Shown piece after piece: positions 53,601 through 63,508 of a stretch of 64,000 nt of DNA; the stretch's first letter is position 1, and every line of letters starts with the position of its first letter. The stretch lies in NCBI GenBank assembly GCA_037349105.1, contig JAYJMM010000087.1, positions 310,001-374,000 on the forward strand. Direction: 5' to 3'. The notes beneath the pieces were generated by a model. It did no database searches, was not told the DNA's origin, and saw only the letters and a list, made by a program, of their open reading frames with translations. A program made the translations under genes and the position numbers. This DNA comes from Limnomonas spitsbergensis. Its lineage: Eukaryota > Chlorophyta > Chlorophyceae > Chlamydomonadales.

Positions 53601-56600
53601 CACCCACCCCTGCCCTAAGCTCCACTCCCACACCATCGCACCTACTTCCTACCCCAAACCCCTACATAACACCATCTCACCTACCCCTGCCCTAAGCTCC
53701 ACTCCCACACCATCGCACCTACTTCCTACCCCAAACCCCTACATAACACCATCTCACCTACCCTTGCCCTAAGCTCCACTCCCACACCATCGCACCTACT
53801 TCCTACCCCAAACCCCTACATAACACCATCTCACCTACCCCTGCCCTAAGCTCCACTCCCACACCATCGCACCTACTTCCTACCCCAAACCCCTACATAA
53901 CACCATCTCACCCACCCTTGCCCTAAGCTCCACTCCCACACCATCGCACCTACTTCCTACCCCAAACCCCTACATAACACCATCTCACCTACCCCTGCCC
54001 TAAGCTCCACTCCCACACCATCGCACCTACTTCCTACCCCAAACCCCTACATAACACCATCTCACCCACCCCTGCCCTAAGCTCCACTCCCACACCATCG
54101 CACCTACTTCCTACCCCAAACCCCTACATAACACCATCTCACCTACCCCTGCCCTAAGCTCCACTCCCACACCATCGCACCTACTTCCTACCCCAAACCC
54201 CTACATAACACCATCTCACCCACCCTTGCCCTAAGCTCCACTCCCACACCATCGCACCTACTTCCTACCCCAAACCCCTACATAACACCATCTCACCTAC
54301 CCTTGCCCTAAGCTCCACTCCCACACCATCGCACCTACTTCCTACCCCAAACCCCTACATAACACCATCTCACCCACCCTTGCCCTAAGCTCCACTCCCA
54401 CACCATCGCACCTACTTCCTACCCCAAACCCCTACATAACACCATCTCACCTACCCCTGCCCTAAGCTCCACTCCCACACCATCGCACCTACTTCCTACC
54501 CCAAACCCCTACATAACACCATCTCACCCACCCTTGCCCTAAGCTCCACTCCCACACCATCGCACCTACTTCCTACCCCAAACCCCTACATAACACCATC
54601 TCACCTACCCCTGCCCTAAGCTCCACTCCCACACTATCGCACCTACTTCCTACCCCAAACCCCTACATAACACCATCTCACCTACCCCTGCCCTAAGCTC
54701 CACTCCCACACCATCGCACCTACTTCCTACCCCAAACCCCTACATAACACCATCTCACCCACCCCTGCCCTAAGCTCCACTCCCACACCATCGCACCTAC
54801 TTCCTACCCCAAACCCCTACATAACACCATCTCACCTACCCCTGCCCTAAGCTCCACTCCCACACCATCGCACCTACTTCCTACCCCAAACCCCTACATA
54901 ACACCATCTCACCTACCCTTGCCCTAAGCTCCACTCCCACACCATCGCACCTACTTCCTACCCCAAACCCCTACATAACACCATCTCACCTACCCCTGCC
55001 CTAAGCTCCACTCCCACACCATCGCACCTACTTCCTACCCCAAACCCCTACATAACACCATCTCACCCACCCTTGCCCTAAGCTCCACTCCCACACCATC
55101 GCACCTACTTCCTACCCCAAACCCCTACATAACACCATCTCACCTACCCCTGCCCTAAGCTCCACTCCCACACCATCGCACCTACTTCCTACCCCAAACC
55201 CCTACATAACACCATCTCACCCACCCCTGCCCTAAGCTCCTCTCCCACACCATCGCACCTACTTCCTACCCCAAACCCCTACATAACACCATCTCACCTA
55301 CCCCTGCCCTAAGCTCCACTCCCACACCATCGCACCTACTTCCTACCCCAAACCCCTACATAACACCATCTCACCCACCCTTGCCCTAAGCTCCACTCCC
55401 ACACCATCGCACCTACTTCCTACCCCAAACCCCTACATAACACCATCTCACCTACCCTTGCCCTAAGCTCCACTCCCACACCATCGCACCTACTTCCTAC
55501 CCCAAACCCCTACATAACACCATCTCACCTACCCCTGCCCTAAGCTCCACTCCCACACCATCGCACCTACTTCCTACCCCAAACCCCTACATAACACCAT
55601 CTCACCTACCCCTGCCCTAAGCTCCACTCCCACACCATCGCACCTACTTCCTACCCCAAACCCCTACATAACACCATCTCACCTACCCCTGCCCTAAGCT
55701 CCACTCCCACACCATCGCACCTACTTCCTACCCCAAACCCCTACATAACACCATCTCACCTACCCTTGCCCTAAGCTCCACTCCCACACCATCGCACCTA
55801 CTTCCTACCCCAAACCCCTACATAACACCATCTCACCTACCCCTGCCCTAAGCTCCACTCCCACACCATCGCACCTACTTCCTACCCCAAACCCCTACAT
55901 AACACCATCTCACCCACCCCTGCCCTAAGCTCCACTCCCACACCATCGCACCTACTTCCTACCCCAAACCCCTACATAACACCATCTCACCTACCCCTGC
56001 CCTAAGCTCCTCTCCCACACCATCGCACCTACTTCCTACCCCAAACCCCTACATAACACCATCTCACCTACCCTTGCCCTAAGCTCCACTCCCACACCAT
56101 CGCACCTACTTCCTACCCCAAACCCCTACATAACACCATCTCACCTACCCCTGCCCTAAGCTCCACTCCCACACCATCGCACCTACTTCCTACCCCAAAC
56201 CCCTACATAACACCATCTCACCCACCCCTGCCCTAAGCTCCACTCCCACACCATCGCACCTACTTCCTACCCCAAACCCCTACATAACACCATCTCACCT
56301 ACCCCTGCCCTAAGCTCCTCTCCCACACCATCGCACCTACTTCCTACCCCAAACCCCTACATAACACCATCTCACCTACCCCTGCCCTAAGCTCCACTCC
56401 CACACCATCGCACCTACTTCCTACCCCAAACCCCTACATAACACCATCTCACCCACCCTTGCCCTAAGCTCCACTCCCACACCATCGCACCTACTTCCTA
56501 CCCCAAACCCCTACATAACACCATCTCACCTACCCCTGCCCTAAGCTCCTCTCCCACACTATCGCACCTACTTCCTACCCCAAACCCCTACATAACACCA

Positions 56601-59600
56601 TCTCACCTACCCCTGCCCTAAGCTCCTCTCCCACACTATCGCACCTACTTCCTACCCCAAACCCCTACATAACACCATCTCACCCACTCCTGCCCTAAGC
56701 TCCACTCCCACACCATCGCACCTACTTCTCACCTGAACGCAGTCTTCGATGATCGCTATCAGTGATGAAGCTTGGCGGGGCATCCTGCAAATTAAGACGA
56801 AGGAGCTTGCTGTCAAGGTAGAAAAAAGGGGGATCAGCAGCAGGGCTGTGCTATTGCGTCGTAATTTAGAAAGTGTGTGAGTCATGACGGTCCCTTCCTG
56901 GTGAAGTGGCTGAATTTGCCTTAAAGTATGTTGACTGAAAAGGAGCTTGCTGTCAAGGTGGGGGGATCAGCAGACAGCATGGGCTTGTTCAGTGGTTACT
57001 GGTTACGACTCGTAACCAAAGTGGTAACCAAAGCGGGAATCAAGCAATTCATTTGTAGAAGCCAAGGTACAGTTGCGCGGTAGCTGGAAAAAAACTTACG
57101 AGGGAAAACTTATAAGGGTCTGGGAAATGCTTGCCGCTTGCGGTGAGCTCTTCACAAAAACTCCGCATGAGGTCGCTCCTTTTGGTAACCACAATTGATT
57201 CTGAATGCCGCTTACAAAATCCTTTTTTCGTGGATCAGCTGCGCAGCCCTGCTGATGAACTATTTTTCATTAACAGATTACTATCAGATGACTTACTCCT
57301 ATAAACAGGTCATTATCAGATTATTTGCTCCTCTGAAGGAATACTTACCAGTAACGGATGGTTTGCCAGCCCCGCTTGGATGCACTGTTTTCCGTGAAAG
57401 TATTCCGTGAACTGTTTTCCGTGAAAGTTTTGTATGCCCTCATCACCTGTATTTTCAGCTCCATTTTTTGAGCTCCAGTCTCTGATAAACCTATTGCAAA
57501 TTTGCAAATATCAAACAAATTTTGGATCTTCTTAGGAAGATACAAAAACGTATTCAGGTTAAAAAACAAAAAAACGTATTCAAATTTAATAGATTCAGCA
57601 AGGTGTTCAGTCAAGATTTAAGTTAAAAGTTCAGTTTGGGCATAGTAATATATATTACAGATCTGAGGGATTTGGGGGCCAACAAGTGGGAATGCCCAAG
57701 CCTTATCTCCATAAGGGGTACAAGGGGCTCACTGCTGACACACCTTTCGACAAAAAGTACCCCTCCCCCCCCCCCCCCCTCTGTATATCAGTTTTTCTTT
57801 AAGTTACTCTTACCTTCGAACTTAATCTTCAAGCTTATTCTAATTGTGACACTACCAGCGTTTCATGTTCCGGCTACGAGTCCTCGTTTTCCAGGTGGAT
57901 TCGTTGCCGAAATCAGTCGGCTGCGGAAGGCCCGATTGGGAACAAACCTGGACTGGTCAACAACTGGTGGCCTAAAGCAGCATGTCTGTGGTACCACAAA
58001 TGGGGTCTCAGGCCAGAGGCTGGAGCGTAGCTGACATGTAGCTGAGTCACGAATAATAAACACTGAGAGGCAAAATGTTGGTCGTCCATCGGACGGCAGC
58101 AGAGCATTAATGCAGCTCTGGAGCCATATTTTTCACGGATTTATTGCTCCAAATTATTACCCTTCCTTTAATTACAATTGTAACTGGTTCTCGGGTTTCC
58201 GCCATGGTCCGATTGGGGGAAAAGGTGGTCAGCATCCAAAGCAGCATACCGTCAGTTACTCTAGTACCATAGAATCCGTAGGTTCGATTTGCCTTCCCTC
58301 GGGCATCAAAACACGAATTTCCTATATGCTGCCCTCTGGGCAAACTGACGGTAAAAACTCTTCATTTCCGACTGAAAACTGGCGTTGATAATTAATCAAG
58401 TTATGGATCTCCCCAACGACGTTAATTATGGGGGAAGGCAAAGCAAATGTGCAGTTAGCCTTTATTTGCATTCCCTAATCGCGTGCACGGCTGGCTCCAA
58501 ATTTCTGCCTTTTTTCTGATATGAGAAAAAATGTATGGTCCCCTGCGGCAGCATTATGACATCTGCACTGTCGCATCTCTTTCCCAATCACATTAGTCTT
58601 TCTCTTTTCGTGTCTCGGCTACATGTCAACTACACTCCGGCCACTGGCCGGAGGCCCTGTTTTTTGCCAGCCTTGAAGCTTTGGCCACAAGTCCTACACT
58701 GGTCCAGGTTTGGTCCTAATCAGGCCTTTGGCCATTGTGGGGCGGCCTTTCGAAGTTGACCTGGTAGCTGAAAAAGGAACACTGGATCACTTGTCTATTT
58801 CTTTGTACTGCCTACCGCTCAAGGGCACTCTCCTAACAGTCCAGTGCTCCACACATCAACCCTACCTGAACACTTTTCCAATTTCCTTTCACGGATTGCG
58901 TGTACCGATTCTCCTCCCAGATTTCCGCCATGTTCTGGAGGGGCGAGGAGGTGGTCATTGACAGCGAAGCTGTGGCACCTCACACCATGGCCATGCGCAA
59001 ACAGCAGTGGCAGGTGAGAGTGTGGCAGGGGGGAAAGGTGTGGGATCCGCACATCTTGGCCATGCGCAAACAGCAGTGGCAGGTGAGAGTGTGGCAGGGG
59101 GAAAGGTGTGGGATCCGCACATCTTGGCCATGCGCAAACAGCAGTGGCAGGTGAGAGTGTGGCAGGGGAAAGGTGTGGGATCCGCACATCATGGCCATGC
59201 GCAAACAGCAGTGGCAGGTGAGAGTGTGGCAGGGGGGAAGGTGTGGGATCCGCACATCATGGCCATGCGCAAACAGCAGTGGCAGGTGAGAGTGTGGCAG
59301 GGGAAAGGTGTGGGATCCACACATCATGGCCATGCGCAAACAGCAGTGGCAGGTGAGAGTGCGGCAGGGGGAAAGGTGTGGGATCCGCACATCATGGCCA
59401 TGCGCAAACAGCAGTGGCAGGTGAGAGTGTGGCAGGGGGAAAGGTGTGGGATCCGCACATCATGGCCATGCGCAAACAGCAGTGGCAGGTGAGAGTGTGG
59501 CAGGGGGAAAGGTGTGGGATCCGCACATCATGGTCATGCGCAAACAGCAGTGGCAGGTGAGAGTGTGGCAGGGGGAAAGGTGTGAGATCCGCACATCATG

Positions 59601-62600
59601 GTCATGCGCAAACAGCAGTGGCAGGTGAGAGTGTGGCAAGGGGAAAGGTGTGGGATCTGCACATCATGGCCATGCGCAAACAGCAGTGGCAGGTGAGAGT
59701 GTGGCAGGGGGAAAGGTGTGAGATCCGCACATCATGGCCATGCGCAAACAGCAGTGGCAGGTGAGAGTGCGGCAGGGGGAAAGGTGTGGGATCCGCACAC
59801 CATGGCCATGCGCAAACAGCAGTGGCAGGTGAGAGTGTGGCAGGGGGAAAGGTGTGGGATCCGCACATCATGGCCATGCGCAAACAGCAGTGGCAGGTGA
59901 GAGTGCGGCAGGGGGAAAGGTGTGAGATCCGCACATCATGGCCATGCGCAAACAGCAGTGGCAGGTGAGAGTGCGGCAGGGGGAAAGGTGTGGGATCCGC
60001 ACATCATGGCCATGCGCAAACAGCAGTGGCAGGTGAGAGTGTGGCAGGGGGAAAGGTGTGGGATTCGCACATCATGGCCATGCGCAAACAGCAGTGGCAG
60101 GTGAGAGTGCGGCAGGGGGAAAGGTGTGGGATCCGCACATCATGGCCATGCGCAAACAGCAGTGGCAGGTGAGAGTGTGGCAGGGGGAAAGGTGTGGGAT
60201 CCGCACATCATGGCCATGCGCAAACAGCAGTGGCAGGTGAGAGTGTGGCAAGGGGAAAGGTGTGAGATCCGCACATCATGGCCATGCGCAAACAGCAGTG
60301 GCAGGTGAGAGTGCGGCAGGGGGAAAGGTGTGGGATCCGCACATCATGGCCATGCGCAAACAGCAGTGGCAGGTGAGAGTGTGGCAGGGGGAAAGGTGTG
60401 GGATCCACACATCATGGCCATGCGCAAACATCAGTGGCAGGTGAGAGTGCGGCAGGGGGAAAGGTGTGGGATCCGCACATCATGGCCATGCGCAAACAGC
60501 AGTGGCAGGTGAGAGTGTGGCAGGGGGAAAGGTGTGGGATCCGCACATCATGGCCATGCGCAAACAGCAGTGGCAGGTGAGAGTGTGGCAGGGGGAAAGG
60601 TGTGGGATCCGCACATCATGGTCATGCGCAAACAGCAGTGGCAGGTGAGAGTGTGGCAGGGGGAAAGGTGTGGGATCCGCACATCATGGTCATGCGCAAA
60701 CAGCAGTGGCAGGTGAGAGTGTGGCAGGGGGAAAGGTGTGGGATCCGCACATCATGGCCATGCGCAAACAGCAGTGGCAGGTGAGAGTGTGGCAGGGGGA
60801 AAGGTGTGGGATCCGCACATCATGGCCATGCGCAAACAGCAGTGGCAGGTGAGAGTGTGGCAAGGGGAAAGGTGTGAGATCCGCACATCATGGCCATGCG
60901 CAAACAGCAGTGGCAGGTGAGAGTGCGGCAGGGGGAAAGGTGTGGGATCCGCACATCATGGCCATGCGCAAACAGCAGTGGCAGGTGAGAGTGTGGCAGG
61001 GGGAAAGGTGTGGGATCCACACATCATGGCCATGCGCAAACAGCAGTGGCAGGTGAGAGTGCGGCAGGGGGAAAGGTGTGGGATCCGCACATCATGGCCA
61101 TGCGCAAACAGCAGTGGCAGGTGAGAGTGTGGCAGGGGGAAAGGTGTGGGATCCGCACATCATGGCCATGCGCAAACAGCAGTGGCAGGTGAGAGTGTGG
61201 CAGGGGGAAAGGTGTGGGATCCGCACATCATGGTCATGCGCAAACAGCAGTGGCAGGTGAGAGTGTGGCAGGGGGAAAGGTGTGGGATCCGCACATCATG
61301 GTCATGCGCAAACAGCAGTGGCAGGTGAGAGTGTGGCAGGGGGAAAGGTGTGGGATCCGCACATCATGGCCATGCGCAAACAGCAGTGGCAGGTGAGAGT
61401 GTGGCAGGGGGAAAGGTGTGAGATCCGCACATCATGGCCATGCGCAAACAGCAGTGGCAGGTGAGAGTGCGGCAGGGGGAAAGGTGTGGGATCCGCACAC
61501 CATGGCCATGCGCAAACAGCAGTGGCAGGTGAGAGTGTGGCAGGGGGAAAGGTGTGGGATCCGCACATCATGGCCATGCGCAAACAGCAGTGGCAGGTGA
61601 GAGTGTGGCAGGGGGAAAGGTGTGAGATCCGCACATCATGGCCATGCGCAAACAGCAGTGGCAGGTGAGAGTGCGGCAGGGGGAAAGGTGTGGGATCCAC
61701 ACATCATGGCCATGCGCAAACAGCAGTGGCAGGTGAGAGTGTGGCAGGGGGAAAGGTGTGGGATTTGCACATCATGGCCATGCGTAAACATCAGTGGCAG
61801 GTGAGAGTGCGGCAGGGGGAAAGGTGTGGGATCCGCACATCATGGCCATGCGCAAACAGCAGTGGCAGGTGAGAGTGTGGCAGGGGGAAAGGTGTGGGAT
61901 CCGCACATCATGGCCATGCGCAAACAGCAGTGGCAGGTGAGAGTGTGGCAGGGGGAAAGGTGTGGGATCCGCACGGGGCGCACATTTCAAGGGACGGGGA
62001 CGGGGACGGGGACGGGGACGGGGACGGGGACGGGGACGGGGGACGGGGGACGGGGGACGGGGGACGGGGGACGGGGGACGGGGGACGGGGGACGGGGGAC
62101 GGGGGACGGGGGACGGGGGACGGGGGACGGGGGACGGGGGACGGGGGACGGGGGACGGGGGACGGGGGACGGGGGACGGGGGACGGGGGATGGGGGACGG
62201 GGGACGGGGGACGGGGGAGGGGGGACGGGGGACGGGGGACGGGGGACGGGGGACGGGGGACGGGGGACGATAAAACAGAACACAGAACAAAACAGGACAG
62301 TTCCTCATGCCACGGCTACAAGTCCACCTTGAGGATCTAATCGGCCCGCCAAAGGTCCGATTGGGACCAAATCCCTGGACCTACAACTGGTGGTCAAATC
62401 AGCATGGCTTGCCACGAATGGGGTCTCCAACCTGAGGCCGCAGTGTAGCTGACATGTAGCTCAGTTACAAAAAGAGTAATTGTATGGAAACAACTCGAAA
62501 GTGCGAGTAGAGGCCTGGCTAGAACACGAGGAGCTCAGGCAACAGGCAGTGGCTGCACTCCCCATGGTCCCGCAATAAGAGTGTGGGTGACCGCCCGATC

Positions 62601-63508
62601 CGTCATTGCAAGCTTGAAGGTTGGTTAGGATGGTGGTTTTTTATAGGGCAGCAATGGCAGAGGTGGTCACCTTGTCAGTCAAGGTAGAAAGAAAGCCACG
62701 CCCCATGGGAGGCGTGAGAGTTAAGGAAACAGCGCGGCCTGCCAGCCTGGGGCCGTAGCCACATCCGCGCCGTTACCTTGTCAGTCAACTAATCAAATAT
62801 TTCAAATAATTCAAATAATCGGTGAGTGGTTGTAGATAGTGGGATTTCAGGCATGTCCATTCACTTGTTATTTACTGGGTCTTACTTATTTACTTGCCCT
62901 TACTTATTGTTTACCTGTTATTCCATGAAGACGAGCCTCAGGACGCCATGGTGGGAATTCAGGCATGTCCATTCACTTGTATCCCATGAAGACGAGCCTC
63001 AGGATGCCATGGTGGCACAGTACGGCATGATACAGCACAGGTTAAGCCGGATTTCCTGCCATGCAGGATGCTGCCATGCAGGGTGCTGCCATGCAGGGTG
63101 CTGCCATGTAGGATGCTGCCATGCAGGATGTTGCCATGCAGGATGCTGCCATGCAGAATGCTGCCATGCAGGATGCTGCCATGCAGGATGCTGCCATGCA
63201 GGATGCTGCCATGCAGGGTGCTGCCATGCAGGATGCTGCCATGCAGGATGCTGCCATGCAGGGTGCTGCCATGCAGGATGCTGCCATGCAGGATGCTGCC
63301 ATGCAGGGTGCTGCCATGCAGGGTGCTGCCATGCAGGGTGCTGCCATGCAGGATGCTGCCATGCAGGATGCTGCCATGCAGGATGCTGCCATGCAGGATG
63401 CTGCCATGCAGGGTGTTGCCATGCAGGATGCTGCCATGCAGGATGCTGCTCTCCCCGTGTTGCGCCCCCTACATGTGCCCGTGTCATGATATCAGGGCGC
63501 GTATATGA
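50438..63508 (+). CDS. Unidentified gene whose introns host large tandem arrays, five inferred exons
   Basis: Exons proposed at 50438-50890 (start uncertain), 56743-56817, 58921-59013, 63003-63040 and 63442-63508, phases 0, 0, 0, 2, giving ~238 residues and TGA. Exon 1 has an Ala/Thr-rich low-complexity start, then GGFLLGDLFAPHGYGQPIEA, VNVYKFTELLPGQTL and CPGPWLE. Exon 2 reads SSMIAISDEAWRGILQIKTK. Exon 3 reads MFWRGEEVVIDSEAVAPH...RKQQWQ. Exon 4 reads DAMVAQYGMIQHR. Exon 5 reads MLLSPCCAPYMCPCH. I do not recognise the family. Support comes from good splice sites, open phase, and the fact that exon 2, 3, 4 and 5 edges are duplicated in adjacent introns as in the proven genes. If exon 4 is skipped, exon 5 would instead read DAALPVLRPLHVPVS and stop at 63487. 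Further exons may be missed. Confidence 0.48.
50925..51472 (+). repeat. (CATGCT)n hexanucleotide array, about 91 units
   Basis: Perfect CTCATG repeats for the first ~310 bp, then increasing CACATG and CATATG variants. Begins ~35 bp after the exon 1 donor. All long frames over it (AHAHAH, HEHEHE, MLMLML) are artefacts. Confidence 0.98.
51783..56735 (+). repeat. 77-bp satellite, about 64 units
   Basis: Unit: CCTGCCCTAAGCTCCACTCC, CACACCATCGCACCTACTTC, CTACCCCAAACCCCTACATA, ACACCATCTCACCTACC. It is almost invariant except two binary sites (ACC[C/T]ACCC and ACCC[C/T]TGCC) and rare CTCCTCTCC and ACTATCG variants. It fills intron 1 of the unidentified gene and stops within ~15 bp of the exon 2 acceptor. 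Confidence 0.98.
56818..56985 (+). repeat. Donor-edge copy of exon 2 of the unidentified gene
   Basis: AAGGAGCTTGCTGTCAAGGT, then GGGGGATCAGCAG (56940-56975) repeats the exon end and donor at 56800-56840. Confidence 0.9.
57000..57880. other. Intron 2 of the unidentified gene, 5' part
   Basis: AT-rich sequence without exons. 57380-57440 has a short tandem duplicate (TTTTCCGTGAAAGT, TCCGTGAACTGTTTTC). A C-run lies at 57765-57780. Confidence 0.4.
57885..58065 (+). repeat. Interspersed 'GTAGCTGA' family element
   Basis: GGCCCGATTGGGAACAAACC, TAAAGCAGCATG, AAATGGGGTCTCAGGCC and AGCGTAGCTGACATGTAGCT in family order. A reverse-oriented member follows at 58605-58790 (GGCTACATGTCAACTACACT). Confidence 0.75.
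58275..58455. mobile_element. MITE-like element, fourth member of the TTTGCCTTCCC family
   Basis: GGTTCGATTTGCCTTCCCTC at the left and GGGGGAAGGCAAAGCAAATG at the right form the inverted ends. CTGCCCTCTGGGCA and TGAAAACTGGCGTTGA match 27487-27663. Confidence 0.75.
58983..61977 (+). repeat. 68-bp array of exon 3 donor edges, about 44 units
   Basis: Unit: GGATCCGCACATCATGGCCA, TGCGCAAACAGCAGTGGCAG, then GTGAGAGTGTGGCAGGGGGA, AAGGTGTG. The first copy of CCATGCGCAAACAGCAGTGG + CAG|GTGAGA is the real exon 3 end and donor (59013/59014); every unit repeats both. Units are 97-100% alike. 60240-60850 is repeated at 60852-61462 (612 bp = 9 units) and a block near 59718 recurs 1700 bp (25 units) later. 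Confidence 0.98.
61985..62270 (+). repeat. GGGGAC / GGGGGAC G-rich array
   Basis: About eight 6-bp units (GGGGAC) followed by about 33 7-bp units (GGGGGAC), with one GGGGGAT and one GGGGGAG variant. G-quadruplex-forming potential is very high on the plus strand. Starts where the 68-bp array breaks off. Confidence 0.98.
62271..62925 (+). other. Intron 3 remainder of the unidentified gene
   Basis: Holds an interspersed-family element at 62340-62480 (GGTCCGATTGGGACCAAATC, TGTAGCTGACATGTAGCTCA) and a small duplicate (ACCTTGTCAGTCAA at 62670 and 62775). No exon recognised. Confidence 0.45.
62926..63002 (+). repeat. Acceptor-edge copy of exon 4 of the unidentified gene
   Basis: CATGAAGACGAGCCTCAGGA, CGCCATGGTGG (62924-62954) precedes the true site CATGAAGACGAGCCTCAGGA, TGCCATGGTGG (62985-63015). 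GGCATGTCCATTCACTTGT is also duplicated (62851 and 62963). Confidence 0.9.
63055..63447 (+). repeat. 15-bp array of acceptor edges, about 26 units
   Basis: Unit ATGCTGCCATGCAGG (R at the next base), ending in the real exon 5 acceptor (CATGCAG|G at 63441/63442). Each unit offers a CATGCAG|G 3' splice site. CHAGC and AWQHP frames are artefacts. Confidence 0.97.

Noticed and set aside
59007..61894. Series of 60-residue frames MGSAHHGHAQTAVAGES... every 68 bp
   Set aside because: Shadow frames of the 68-bp array; only the first exon edge fits a gene in phase.
58983..61977. CRISPR or centromeric satellite interpretation of the 68-bp array
   Set aside because: No spacers, and the unit is demonstrably derived from the adjacent exon end and donor.
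61772..62340. Pro/Arg-rich and Gly/Asp-rich frames over the G-rich array
   Set aside because: Simple-repeat artefacts without gene context.
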